A stretch of DNA of 64,000 bases from Plantago elongata (taxonomy: Eukaryota > Streptophyta > Magnoliopsida > Lamiales > Plantaginaceae), in NCBI GenBank assembly GCA_036897095.1, contig JAYMSP010000049.1, positions 38,451 to 102,450 on the forward strand, in the 5' to 3' direction. The stretch's first letter is position 1. Every line of letters starts with the position of its first letter. Position numbers and translations under genes: made by a program. Below, one piece after another: positions 47,001 to 58,944 of the stretch. The notes beneath the pieces are model-generated. The model was not told the DNA's origin. It saw only the letters and a list, made by a program, of their open reading frames with translations, and made no database searches.

Positions 47001-50000
47001 TAGATAACCTTCTGTTAGAAACAAAACACACAAGAGCAATATAGACTTCTCCTCAATGATACACCAGGGTTCACCAGTGAAATTGATGCACTGTGCTCTT
47101 TGAACTTTGGGCTATGGAAAATGTTTTAAGTGCTAGTTTTGATGGGCAGAATGATGCATGAGCATAAAATTGCATATGTTATTTACTCACTTTTTAGCCC
47201 AGTTCCAATTGTTAGTTAGTTTCAATACATTTTTTCAGCACTAAATGCATTTATGTTTGACTTACACAGTATACAATTTTAATTGTTTATATTAAAGAGA
47301 CCACAGAAATCACTAAATCGATCCTTTCTTCATTATCCAGCTTGGTATACAGGTAAGTTGCTCCACTAGTGACCTGTAAGTCAAGGGTTTAAAGAAATGC
47401 AATCTTCCACTTCAGACGCCCCAGGACAACCTTCCCATTTGATTTTGGTTGAGTTTTTTTAACATAAATAAATATTAAATCATAAAGTAAAATTAACTTT
47501 AAAAAAATTATTATGAAAGTACAATGGTAATATGTTCATAATACAATTTCAACAATTTATTTTTCTATATAATTTAGGATAAATTTTTTAGTGAAACGAA
47601 AGTAAAAAAATAACAAAAACCAGGGAAGCTTGCCCGAAGACAGAGGAATGGGTGCAGCATAGTGACTTAATTAATCATGGGAGATCAACAAATTGCATGA
47701 GATATAAACAACCAGTGGCAGAGAAGGTCCTCTAATTTCCATTTCATGAAAAAAATAAAAGCTAATCTTAAATTTAAGGAAAGAAACAGCCAGCATACCA
47801 GAATAATGACAGATGTATTTACACGCATTGACTCCACTTGGTCAATAAAAGAGGTCCAGAGATATGAGGCCTTCTTCAACTCTCCTTCAGCACCAGTAAA
47901 GAGCTCATCATGCCCAGCAGTTACATAGCTCCCATTACACACCATCGCTCCTGTTGATTGAAGATTAACTGAATAGGACTCATTGCTATCTTCAGAGGTT
48001 TCATTGCATGTCTCAATAGCCCATAAATCAATTCTTGGCATATATATCATGCAACAATTTGCACTCCCACATCTCACTGCCACAATAAATCAGGTAGTTA
48101 AGACCATCAATCCTTAATAATAGAAACATACAACCAACCAACCAACCAACTAAAGGACAAGCTCCTGGAAAATATAGAGCACTCTCAATAGAGAAATAAT
48201 ACATGCATAGGCATCATAAAGAGATCGAAGCTAACTAAAGCACAGCATGATGATCATATATGTTGGGATGTTTACTACTGTATATCCTGCTGAAATGGAA
48301 TGAAAATAATTTAGTACTCTGAATCAGATTTAGGAAAACTAGACTTACTTAATAACTGAGTTAGTCCATGACTCGTGTCTCCATGCCCTTCCAGAGATAT
48401 ACTAGCCAAATCAACTTTCCAAACATCAACTTTGCCGACAAAACAATGCAGAAGACATGATGCCATATGCCTCTGACCTGACCTTGGATTTCCAGAAATC
48501 AGCATCTGAAATCCTGATTTATTACTCGAGGGACCAGACATGTCCTTAAGCAAACGAGAAGAATCCATAAACTGTGAGCTCGAGGAGGAACTTTTCGAAC
48601 GAAACTCATCATTAAACTCCTCTATTACATCAGAGCTGCCAAGACTTGTTTGTCTAACAAGACCATTGGCATGTAAAAGGTTCTTTTCAATCTCATTTCT
48701 AAAATTTACATCTTGAAGCAAATCATCTACATGAGCCAACCAATTATCACTCTTCACTCCCCTACTGCTCAATGAAGAAACTATCACATTCTTCACCAGT
48801 TCAAAAGCATTACTGAGAGGCGTAGGCAACCAGATGCAATCTTCAAGAGAAGAGTGTATTAACAGTCTTGTTAAGGGTTGCACAAGACAAGAAACAAGAA
48901 AGGTGTCAAGAGGAGAAGCAACCACATCATTCACAGCAGCACCAAATTCTCTTCTCGAGCAAGGAGGAGGTGCACATGAAAGAGCCTGCAACCAATCTCT
49001 CTCCTCCACAAAAAAGTTGGGAATAGAAGGGCATTGACTTTGAGAAGGATTCATTTCAGCGGCTGAAAGAACATCTTGTAAGGGGAAACTTTTTCTTACT
49101 GCAATTATAGCAGCTTGAGTACAAAGAGCCTGGAGATCAGCTCCAGCAAAGCCTATAGTTTTATTTGCAACCCACTTCAGCAAGGATCCAGCAATTGGTT
49201 TAGGCCACTTCTGAGTGTGCAGTGAGAGAATTGATTCTCTGTCCTTGAGTGAAGGAAGTGGAAAATAAATTTCGCGATCAAATCTCCCAGGTCTCCTCAA
49301 AGCTGGATCAACTGCATCTGGGCGATTTGTTGCTCCGATTACAACAACTGAACCCCGAGACTTTAAACCATCCATCAGCGCAAGCAAAGTGGACACAACT
49401 GAACTATGTGTTTGATCTTGCTGCTTCGTGCGACAAGGGGCTAAACCATCTATCTCATCGAAGAAAATTATAGAGGGTTGAGATTTCTCAGCAACCTGAA
49501 ACAAAAGTCTTAGCTGACGCTCAGCATCACCAACATATTTCCCGAGACAATCCGCACCCTTGCGTGCAAAATATGCTATTCTTTTCTCTCCACGAGCACA
49601 TGAACCAACCAGAGCACGCACTACCAGCGTCTTACCAGTTCCAGGGTATCCATGTAGCAGAATACCTCTTGGAGGCGTAACCCCAAGATTACTGAAGAAC
49701 TCAGGATATAGCAGTGGTATAATAACAACCTCCTTCATGCATTGGATGACATTTTGCAGTCCAGCAACCGATTCCCAGCCCTGGAAATGAGTGTCATTCT
49801 CAGAGTTTGCACCTCCAATATAAACAGGCGCTATTCTACACAGATCTCTCTGAAGCCTCTTGCTTTCACGTCTCAAGAACTCTTCATCCTCCCCGCATTT
49901 CTCTAACAATTTCTCTTCGGCTTCAATGTCCTTGCGACAAGCATCATTGGACATCTTCCGCAATTCCAACTTCAATCTTTTTGCCTTCATTTTCTTCAAC

Positions 50001-53000
50001 CTCACAGCGTTTTGTATTCCATATGGTTGAAACAGATGCCGATGATCAGTGCAAGCTATAAGAAATTTACGATGGTCAAAGATGCAACCTTTAGCTCGCG
50101 CACATGGCTGTGAAAATCAAACAGACCACCAGTTTAGACATTTCGAACCAACCGAGTGGTTGTTAGAGAAAAAATATCAAATTGCAGTGGCATAAATGTT
50201 CGAGGAAGAAATAACAAATAGGCATCCTAGGCAGAGGTGATACTATCCTTGAACAATAATCAAAATCAAGAGGAAGAGGACACTCACAAGGTGGTATGTT
50301 TTTGGGCAGCGATCAACACGACACCCTATTGTTGCTCCAGGTCTCCTACACCGGCTACATTTCAACACCCTTCCTCTATAAAGTGCAGCCCTGACATTTT
50401 TTAAGCATCCCAGTCCAGCAAAGTAAACCTTGAAACATAATCAGAGTAGCAGATAGTATAAGACCAGCATATAAGAGTTAAGCATGATGCAGAACAAATA
50501 GGTTTTACACAAACACCATAGAGAAAGTTTACTCACAATAAGTGAAATGAAGGTAAATAGATGTAGGTAGTCGAAGATTGTTATATACTTCATATCAATG
50601 TATACTAGCTAAGACAAGTTCTACATATATGACATGCATGTCATCTTAAAAACAGGCGTTATCACAAACATAAATGAACCTACTGTGGTAGATCAATATC
50701 ATCTTTAAAACAGGTAATGCATAACGATATAAACAGGTAATGTCTCTATTTACAAACTCAATCAAGGAAGGCGGAACCAAAAAAGTCCGAGGGACCAATA
50801 TGCTAGTACATATAAAATAATCAATTACTGATAAGTATGCTGCCTAGTGCCTTCCCAATTTGTATTGGTATAAAAGACTCGGTTGGTTTGGTCTAATTTA
50901 CATGATCCAAAAGCTTAATAAGGTGTATAATGAATAAAACCTAAAAAGCGCTCCAGCATTAAAAATAGTAAGTACAATTTAGTCATTTTCTTGGTCAAAT
51001 GGAAAAGCGCTCCCGCATTAAAAATTAACAACGTTAAATAGGAATTAGGAAGTTATCCCGACTATGGATTCCTATTAACAAATAAATTAATCAAATCTGA
51101 AAAAGTAAGAACATACATAGACATATTTCAGATAAAGACTAACTACTCAAAGCCCCAGGGTGTAATCTCCGGAGACATAATGACTAAAGTTTAAAACCAA
51201 AACCAAATCCAATTCACCTCTCACAATGGAGCAGATTCTGGGGCTCAGTGAGATATAATCCCTCGGTCCCAATCTCAACTTCCCATATTCCATTTTGGTC
51301 TGTCCCAATCTCGACTTCACATAACTTAAATGGAAAACCCCTCCCACTGTTTAACTCTATCTCCTACGTAATTAACTATCTCACATACTTATTGCCTATC
51401 TCTTATACTTTTATCCATTTTCCCTACGTTTTATAATTTATTCCAATTATTGAAATAACTTTGTCTTAAAACCCATGCCCGGACCTAAGGTAAGTTGAGT
51501 CCGAGACAGGAGTACATGCTTATACACTATATTGCCAGACAGAAGGAAAGGATTGTTTAATCGCGTAATCTACAGAAGCTCCAAACAAATAAATAAAGCC
51601 TTCTAATAACACAAAATCAGAAACTTCAGATCACAATTAGATATACTAGCGACAGGGAAGAACTATTACCAAGACAAAATCTCATCTGCATTACCTCCCT
51701 AACCCCTCTACTATAAATTAAGAAATATTTCCCTTTCAGTCCTGGTCATTCAATTTTAAATATTGGTCACGTCAACAGTAGCAGGGTGGAGATAACCCAG
51801 GTTCAGGAATAGAAACATGATGCATCTTAAGCATACTATCCTCAAATGGACAAATGGCAAAAAGTTATCCATATTAGAGCCAGCAAGAACACATACTATA
51901 AAACAATCAATCAGTATATAACAACTAATCCACAGCACTGGATATGTCTGGTCATAAATGAATCAACAAAGTGAAAATTTAAAACGCACCTCAGGACTCC
52001 ATACAGCACAGTGCTGGTGAACCCAGATTCCAGCTATACCAAACCGATCATTAATAGGACCCAGAAGCCTCCCAAGCCATCCAGATTCATCACCAAACCC
52101 ATCCCACACATCATAGTTAGGTTCTTCAGTATCAGAAGGCCCACTATACACCCCATTATCACTACCATAACCCTCCAGTAGACGTAATTTTGGCGGCTTT
52201 CCATCAGTGCCACACCCACATAAACCACAATGCCTACCTAGTTTTATTCTTGGCTTGTGGTCTGCAACGTTATTAAAAATACGTTTCTTGTCTGATTTAC
52301 CTGTCTCATCTTCAGGAGAATTACTAGGAAGTACATCTTTAATTTGGTCAGCTGAATCCCTTCCTTCAGGTACAAGAACACGTGCCAATTTGTCAGGCTC
52401 AATACTCTCTTCCCTGTTCTCCAGATTGACACTGTAGTCGCATTGCTCAGCTTGAGATTCAATTGACACTGCAGTCTCCTCCTTCTCACCAGGCATAGAA
52501 GCCATACAGCCATCATGCTCCTCAGCCTCAACCCCAGCCCCAAGTTTAACAGCTGATGGTAACACTTCACCCTTGTCAATCGACTCAAGCATGCCATCTC
52601 CACTCCCATCACGATCCTCCACATCACCAGCCAAATTGATCTCCTGTGTTTCATTAGTCAACTCATTAAAAACCACAGCTCCGCCATGCCTCTCCGATTC
52701 TACATCAGTTAACTTCTCTATCACCGGTTCACCTTCCTTGTCATCAACACTTGTATCAACAGCTTCCTCAAACCCATCGAGATCCTCAAAAAGCTTCCTC
52801 TTACCCTTCTTGGAAGCCAACTCCCCCCTATTCCTTCCAGATACACTAGCACCCTTCTTGCTTTTTCTCAACCTAGACCTCCAACCAGCAGTCTCCCCAT
52901 CCCTTTCCTCAATACGCGAACCTCCTCCTTCACCTTCCACCCCACCAGCACTACCAACCAAACTCTCCGCAACCTTTCGCCGTCTCTTCGGCGGAGGAGG

Positions 53001-53255
53001 CGATGAGTCAAGCAAAACAGGGGCCTTACGAGCCCTACCACTCCTCCGAAGCTCCAATTCATTTCCCCCCTCTTTCGATCCACTTAACTCAGCCTTCCCA
53101 TGGCTCCTAGTATAAGCTTCCTCATTGATTGAGTCTAGCTTTTTGTGCTTCTTCTTCTTACAATTATTAAACTTGTTATTATTAGCATCGCTCAATTTCT
53201 TCTTCTTCTTATCATTCCTTCTCTTATACACTAAATCAGACAGTGATATTGGCAT
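44095..53255 (-). CDS. ePHD-finger AAA-ATPase chromatin protein (BRP1/At3g15120-like)
   Basis: Nuclear ATPase related to Arabidopsis At3g15120, described as BRAT1-partner BRP1, which with a bromodomain ATPase prevents gene silencing. Six coding exons: 53255-51990, 50428-50288, 50107-48349, 48076-47799, 46294-45486, 45385-44095, one frame of 1,847 aa. Residues 1-330 are basic then acidic with a GRARKAP AT-hook-like motif. An extended PHD (about 335-520) spans exons 1-3 with HCGLCGCG, WVHQHCAVWSP, CSRCRRPGATIGC and YHLPCARA. AAA1 (about 577-800) has Walker A GYPGTGKT (about 621), Walker B IIFFDEID (about 681) and GATNRPDAVDPAL. AAA2 (about 1002-1100) is degenerate: GNPRSGQRH for Walker A and MPRIDLWA for Walker B, as in ATAD2/Yta7 relatives. 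The C-terminus has cysteine pairs (CQKCQGTG, CGCH, CNGC). No bromodomain found. Start at MPISLSDLVYKRR; the frame upstream has no ATG. Confidence 0.93.
44986..45232 (-). repeat. In-frame internal repeats in exon 6 of the AAA protein
   Basis: The block GDIELANGDNL recurs with variants (GDIVPTNGHNL) three times, and DQVEVNTDKSPELP / DQVEINTDKSSELP twice. The DNA repeats 'taagttatcaccatttgc' with few changes. This is a recent in-frame expansion in an acidic linker between the ATPase region and the cysteine-rich tail. Confidence 0.8.
51256..51513. mobile_element. Stowaway MITE in the first intron of the AAA protein gene
   Basis: Left end ATCCCTCGGTCCCAATCTCA and right end 'gagtccgagacaggagta' are inverted forms of the Stowaway repeat. 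The inner sequence contains 'ggtctgtcccaatctcgac' and 'gtcttaaaacccatgcccg'. It is the third copy of this family in the window. Confidence 0.7.
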
Positions 53256-53999
53256 TTTCCAACAAAATTGATGATAAAGCAAGGTACAATGAAGCAACCG
53301 TTACCTAGATGAACACAGACAATCAGATACAGTGAAGCAGGAAAATATACTTGAAAAACTGATCATGCACAGGAAAACAAACCTAAAAACTGTCAAATGT
53401 CAATCCCAATTTCGATGAATCCAAACTATCCATCTGAAGAAGATGTAGAGTGAAAATTCATGGTTGATGAAAAATGAAAATGAATTTGTCTACGTTTTTG
53501 AGGAAGAATGGGTGAGAAAGAACTGACAAACGGTTTTAGTTTAGGGCTTTTCTCGATAGTGAACTCAAATTAAATACTATTTGAATTTACCCACGGTCAA
53601 AGTTCGATTTCAATTGTTTCGTACTTCTCATTGTGTTTGTCATGCGATTTTAGTTATCATCTTGTAATATTAGTTTCAATCCGCCAACTATTTATATTCA
53701 ACTAATTTTTTATCTTTTAGAGCCAAATAAATCTTTTATTTCCAAAGCCCAAAGCCAGATGAGTACATGTCGATAAAAATGTTCAGGTAACCAAACAGAC
53801 AAACTTTAATGAAAAGCAAAACTTAAACTATATACAAATCTACTAGAATAGGTAACACTTGGGTTTTAATTTCAATATGATCTTAAGAGTACATCAATAA
53901 TCAGATCGATTTTACATTATAACTCTTGTTTTAAAAAATCTGCAAATTACGTCCTTGTCACACTACATCAACCGTCTATACAAAAGTTGCTTTAAGTAT
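53256..53999. other. Leader and intergenic DNA upstream of the AAA protein gene
   Basis: The 5' untranslated region of the minus-strand gene probably lies within 53256-53530. The remainder is AT-rich with nothing recognised. Confidence 0.4.
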
Positions 54000-54480
54000 C
54001 TTCGTTTCAGCTAATTTACCATGAGTGGCTTGGACAATCCATTCAAGCTCAGAATTCTAAGTTCTTGGCGTATGGACAACATGTATCCGTTTAAGAACAT
54101 CAACCAGATTGTTTGTGTATGGTAACATTCAAAAAATAAGTGTTGTATGGAATCCATTTGATCGCACCATAAACATATCATATCAGTCACCAAATTAAAT
54201 TTATGTAGACGTTTTTTTATTGGCAACCGCCCTAAACAAGCTAACCAAGTAATAAACGGTGCCCGAGGTGTAGCAACATTATCATATTTGAGTTTTGTCC
54301 AAGCAACATGGCTCTTAACACCTTGTACTCTTGTAGCTCCATGTACATACGTCTTGTCACAAACTTGCTAATACTGTTCACAATTTGCCATACAACAGAA
54401 GTAGTAGTGTAGTCCCTATGTTTTAGCGCCTGCATCAATCAAGAACAAGTAGAAGACACATTTATATTATACAAGTCCAG
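54000..54480 (-). pseudogene. LINE 3' fragment with zinc-binding RT domain
   Basis: The minus strand reads AWTKLKYDNVATPRAPFITW, then LACLGRLPIKKRLHKFNLVT, DMICLWCDQMDSIQHLFFEC and YHTQTIW, the zf-RVT region of plant L1 LINE ORF2 with its C-x2-C...H...C pattern. It is broken at both ends and frameshifted relative to the upstream part. Confidence 0.8.
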
Positions 54481-55546
54481 TATATTTGTTCAGACTGTAT
54501 AACCCCTCCAAAGTATATTTGCATTTAGTAGGGCTGGCTACAAGTCCAGTAGCATAGGAGAATTCCTCAAATTTTTACATTAGTGGTACATCCACTATCC
54601 CCTCCAGTAAAGACCAGCAAGTCCTCTGCAAAACATAGTGATATAGGGGCTGATTGACATGCGACTTAAATATTACGATTTAAATGTCTGAATATTGATC
54701 GGAATTGTAGTGGAGTTGTTAAAATTGTATTTGGTATAGAATTGTAATTGGATAGAATATTATAGGTTTGTTATATAGGTAGAGAAAAATGTTGCTACTG
54801 TAGAACCATTTCAATCTTCGGCATTTAAATGTCATAACAAACATAAAATTTACAAGTAGCATTCAAATGGATATTTTTTGATGCTACTCCAATCCGCCCC
54901 TATAATCTTCAACCTTTCACATTTTGGATTATAATTAAATTATGGTTCAACACCCAACTCCATCAAAACTCTATATAGATACGAAGAGTAGTGGGGATAT
55001 TGGATCCCCGGCCGCATGCCCCTTCTAGCTTTAACCAAACATGTAGGGATCAATTAATCGGGCAAAAAGCACAAAATCCCCCACAATTGTACAAAACAAG
55101 TACAAACAACACTTAATTATTAAAATTACACCAAATCCCCTCAAATATAAATAAATATTGTACGAAACACCCTCATTTATTTTCGTTGCACATAATCCTC
55201 TAAAACAATAACAGCTCCCTCCTTATCCCCTTAATTATCAAGATCTCTCCAAACGTTTATAAATATAGTAGAAAATTGAACTATCAATTGATAAATGTGT
55301 TTTTTCACATACGAATACTGAAAAATGTGATCGGACATTATTCATGCTAAAAATGTGACCATCTTCCTTAGGTCAGTGTTTCTTTCTATTTCTTTTATAA
55401 TTGTAACAATGTACCATTATAACTTGTAAGATAAAATGGAAATCTAAATACACAAAGAATCAATAAAAAGAATAAAGAAACATTGATCTTGCGACTATAT
55501 ATGTAATGGAAATATCTTTACTCATTAATGATTACAAATGCTCAAT

Positions 55547-55733
55547 GTTGTTTTTTTCAAAACGTTCGTAGCCGAGTGGCAAATTGAGACACCCGTACCT
55601 AAAAAATCACAGATTCGATTTCTCGAAACGTGTGATATTTATCCTCTGTATAGAGAATTATTAAAAAAGTTATTGATGATGAGTATTTATTCGATTGACT
55701 ATTGTAATTGTAATATCGTAGCTAAAAAAAAAA
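55547..55733 (+). mobile_element. SINE derived from a serine/leucine-type tRNA
   Basis: Head with A box (GTAGCCGAGTGGCAA) and B box (GATTCGATTTC), then a unique body and an A tail (10 A). Flanked by GCTCAAT at 55540-55546 and 55734-55740. About 187 bp. A different family from the 85-bp SINE at 13.1 kb. Confidence 0.7.
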
Positions 55734-55940
55734 GCTCAATTTTTTTCTAACAATGTTAGTGTTCCACGGAATCAGAGATATACGGGCCCTTTATTTATTT
55801 AATGATTTTCTAATTTATTACAGTTTGATAAATTAAAAATTATTATAATATATTTTATTAAAAAATAGGGGTAAGTTTGTAACGTTATTATATGTATAAA
55901 TAATCTTATTTTCTATGTGTGAAGCACATCTTTAGTTATA

Positions 55941-56399
55941 CAAGCAAATTTGACACGCGGAATCCGTGTGTTTTTTTAATATTAAATTTTACTTTTTTAC
56001 AAGTAAAATGTTCGTTCACATGAATTCTACGCACACGATTATATGTTTGACTAACAATTCCTTATATATGAGTAGTTTTAGGAAAAATGATATCCTAAAA
56101 ATATGAAAGTAGTGGGAAAACTATTTTTGGGAATAATAACTACTTTCAAGTATTTGATTAGTATTAGTAACAAGCAAATTTGACACGCGAATTTTGCGTG
56201 TTTTTTTTATAATATTAAATTTTAATTTTTTGCGAGTAAAATTGTTCGTTCACGAATATTCTTCACACGCGATTATATGTTTGATTTAATTTTTTTAAAT
56301 TTTATATGGATAATTTTAGTAAAAATAATATCTTAAAACTATGAAAGTAGTGGAAAAACTACGTTTGGAACTAATAACTACTTTAAAGTATTTTGCACT
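55941..56399. repeat. Tandem duplication of a ~230-bp AT-rich unit
   Basis: Copy one (55941-56170) and copy two (56171-56399) both begin CAAGCAAATTTGACACGCG and share 'gcgattatatgtttga'/'acgattatatgtttga', 'atgaaagtagtgg-aaaact' and 'aataactacttt', all in the same order. They have diverged moderately. Confidence 0.8.
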
Positions 56400-57202
56400 A
56401 TTTTTTCGACGATTCGGGAGGATTTGATGCAATGTTAATAAGTGAGGATTAATCGTGTTATGTTTATTAATGTTTCAGGGGATTTGATGTAATTTTGATA
56501 ATTAGGGGTATATTATACAATGAAAGTTAATATATCGTGGAATTTAGTGTAATTTTTATAATTGGATGTATACTGTGTCTGTTTAGTATAATTGGATGGG
56601 ATTTTATATAGTTTACCTCAATTAATCTGTAATGGACATAAGTCACATAGAACATAATCTACTTGACAAACCTAGCAAGAAAACCCAATTCAAACAAAAT
56701 TCCAGTCTAGTAGTCATGACTTTGAATATGAGTTAGTAAAAAGTAGTATGACAAAAAATTGGATGAAAGCAATGTTTGTAGCAATTTAGATGAAAGCAAG
56801 GTAATTGTATATTTGTATGCTCCATGTGATTGCCCATGTGGATTTTAATTGTGTCTTTGTACTTTTTATGCATAAAGAACGTATAGCAAAAATTATTTCA
56901 CAATCACACTACAAATTCTACAAATTCTAATGGAAAATCATACATATAGTCCGTTCTTTTTTTTTCTATTGGCCAGGCCCGAACCTTGAACATAGGGGTT
57001 GTGGGTCATGCCGAACCTTAAATTTATCAAAAATACCCGACAGTTAAATGGACCGGGCTTTGGCAGCCCGGCCCTGACCGGGATCATCACGAATCACACC
57101 TCTAGTCGTGACAGTAATCGCTCCGTGGCATGACTAAACTCACGACCTGGATGGTTTGGGACGATGTAATGCAAAAGGAAGAAGAAAGAAGCCATCACAT
57201 TC

Positions 57203-57266
57203 ACAACGTGATTCCCGTGGTGCAACTTCCGCCGTTTACTCATAATATGACAACGTGATTCCCGTG
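57203..57266 (+). promoter_or_regulatory. Duplicated ACGTG-containing motif upstream of the glycosyltransferase
   Basis: ACAACGTGATTCCCGTG occurs at about 57203-57219 and again at 57250-57266, perfectly conserved and in the same orientation. Each copy holds an ACGTG core (bZIP/bHLH type). The pair lies about 80-140 bases before the TATA box of the glycosyltransferase gene. Confidence 0.5.
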
Positions 57267-57345
57267 CATATGGAAACTTGGAGGTAGCTAGCGGTAAAAT
57301 TCACTTGTATTTATCGATACCGAATCTCACTTGCTTTTGTATATT

Positions 57346-57355
57346 ATATATATAT
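57346..57355 (+). promoter_or_regulatory. TATA box of the glycosyltransferase gene
   Basis: TATATATATA about 195 bases before the start codon, predicting a leader of about 165 bases. This is a reason to reject longer start choices in the same frame. Confidence 0.55.
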
Positions 57356-57546
57356 ACGGACATTGCCACAGTATGCGGTTAACCACCCTACAAAGGCCTC
57401 CTCCACCTAACTCAAGCACCTACCCACCATCCCACCGGCCACTACCACTATATCTTCTCTACTTCATAAACCCACTCATCATCATCATCTCCAATCACCA
57501 ACAAAAAACACCAAATTATCAAACCCAAGCTCCAACAAATTCAAAA

Positions 57547-58944
57547 ATGGGAGACCTATCAACAACAACAACTCACAAAAACTCTCTGCACATCTCAATG
57601 TTTCCATGGATAGCAATGGGTCACATAACCCCCTTCATCCACCTCGCCAACGAGCTCGCATCCCACAACCACCGTATCTCCATCCTCATCCCTGAGAAGC
57701 CCCTCAACAAGCTCAGCTCCATCTCCAAACACCCAGAACTCATCTCCTTCCACACCATCACCATCCCCCAAGTCCCCGGTCTCCCACCCAACGCCCAGAC
57801 CGCTTCCGACATCGACATCGACGCCAAAAACCCGCTCGCCATCGCATTCGACGCCACTGTCACTCAAGTCCACTCGATTCTCTCCGATCTCAAGCCGGAT
57901 ATCGTCTTCTACGACTTCGCGGACTGGATTCCAGCTCTAGCTTCGGAAATCGGGTTCAAAACGGTATGTTACAATGTGATTTGTGCCTCTGTGATGTCAA
58001 TTGGGATCGTGCCTTCCAGATCGATTCCGAAAGACCGGCCGATGACGGTGGAGGAGCTTATGACACCACCGGAAGGGTATCCGTCGTCTACCGTTGTGCT
58101 CCGTGGAGACGAAGCTCTCACTCTCTCGTTTATTTCGATGGAGTACGGAAATTCCAAGTTCGATGAGCGGATTGCGGCTACGATGATCGGTTGCGATGCG
58201 ATCGGGATACGAACTTGCCGTGAGCTCGAAGGTCCGATGTGTGATTACTTGTCCAAGCAGTACAACAAGCCTGTTTTCCTCTCCGGACCAGTTTTGCCCG
58301 ATTCGGGGTCAAGTGGTGGGAAATTGGAAGAGAAGTGGGAGAATTGGTTGAATAAGTTTGATGAGAAGACAGTTGTTTACTGTGCGTTTGGGAGTCAGCT
58401 GATTTTGAAAAAGGAACAGTTTCAGGAGCTCGTGTTAGGGTTCGAAATGACGAATTTGCCCTTTTTTATCGCGGTGTCGAAGCCGGATGGGGCCGAGTCG
58501 ATCGAGGAGGCATTGCCGGAGGGGTTTTTGGAACGGGTGGGGGATAGGGGTGTGGTCCATGGGGGGTGGGTGCAGCAGACCGAGATACTCAACCATCCGT
58601 CCGTTGGGTGTTTTGTGAGTCATTGTGGGTTCGGGTCAATGTGGGAGTCGTTGTTGAGTGACAGCCAGATTGTTTTGGTGCCGCGTCTGGCAGATCAGAT
58701 ACTTAATTCTCGGATTCTGTCTGAGGATTTGAAGGTGGCTGTGGAGGTGAAGAGAGGGAAAATGGGGAGGTTTTCGAAGGAGGATTTGTGCGAGGCGATT
58801 AAGATTGCGATGGACGAGGATAGTGAGGTTGGAAATGTGATCAAGGAGAATCATACTAAGTGGAAGCAGACATTGGTTAGCCCTGGGTATATGGAGGGTT
58901 ATCTTCAGGGGTTCATCAAGAATTTGTATGAATTACTTGAATAA
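57547..58944 (+). CDS. UGT79-like flavonoid glycoside glycosyltransferase
   Basis: Cytosolic family-1 glycosyltransferase of 465 aa, intronless, as usual for this group. UGT79 enzymes add a sugar to the sugar of an anthocyanin or flavonol 3-O-glycoside (2''-O or 6''-O branch). The N-terminal acceptor domain starts LHISMFPWIAMGHITPFIHL with the catalytic histidine at 26. FYDFADW marks the region of the catalytic aspartate. The PSPG sugar-donor box is complete, 44 residues at 341-384, from WVQQTEILNHPS through HCGFGSMWESLL to LADQ, with the terminal Gln typical of the family. SVVYCAFGSQ-type (TVVYCAFGSQ) and FFIAVSKP strands match the fold. Start: MGDLSTTTTHKN. The frame is open upstream to about 57331, but no ATG lies there in a promoter-compatible position and a TATA box overlaps it. 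The third-position GC content is higher than in the neighbouring genes. Substrate unproven. Confidence 0.93.
   Translation: MGDLSTTTTHKNSLHISMFPWIAMGHITPFIHLANELASHNHRISILIPEKPLNKLSSISKHPELISFHTITIPQVPGLPPNAQTASDIDIDAKNPLAIAFDATVTQVHSILSDLKPDIVFYDFADWIPALASEIGFKTVCYNVICASVMSIGIVPSRSIPKDRPMTVEELMTPPEGYPSSTVVLRGDEALTLSFISMEYGNSKFDERIAATMIGCDAIGIRTCRELEGPMCDYLSKQYNKPVFLSGPVLPDSGSSGGKLEEKWENWLNKFDEKTVVYCAFGSQLILKKEQFQELVLGFEMTNLPFFIAVSKPDGAESIEEALPEGFLERVGDRGVVHGGWVQQTEILNHPSVGCFVSHCGFGSMWESLLSDSQIVLVPRLADQILNSRILSEDLKVAVEVKRGKMGRFSKEDLCEAIKIAMDEDSEVGNVIKENHTKWKQTLVSPGYMEGYLQGFIKNLYELLE

Larger units (their letters stand above)
55040..56630. mobile_element. Possible large inverted-repeat element, host to a SINE
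   Basis: The left part (about 55045-55210) and the right part (about 56420-56625) are imperfect inverted copies: the left has CAATTAATCGGGC...CAAAATCCC and 'attacaccaaatcccc'; the right, reverse-complemented, has CAGATTAATTGAGG...TAAAATCCC and 'attacatcaaatcccc'. No transposase. Target duplication not recognised, so the boundaries are approximate. Confidence 0.4.

Noticed and set aside
52573-53115. 180-codon plus-strand frame
   Set aside because: Antisense shadow of exon 1 of the PHD-AAA gene; its S/P-rich content comes from the complement of acidic codons.
53256-53297. Longer start for the PHD-AAA protein
   Set aside because: The open frame continues upstream, but begins with TTG and has no ATG. 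MPISL at 53255 is the first.
57331-57546. Upstream extension of the glycosyltransferase frame
   Set aside because: The extension lacks a suitable ATG before a TATA box that lies inside it, and its residues are unlike any family member. The ATG at 57547 gives the normal family length.
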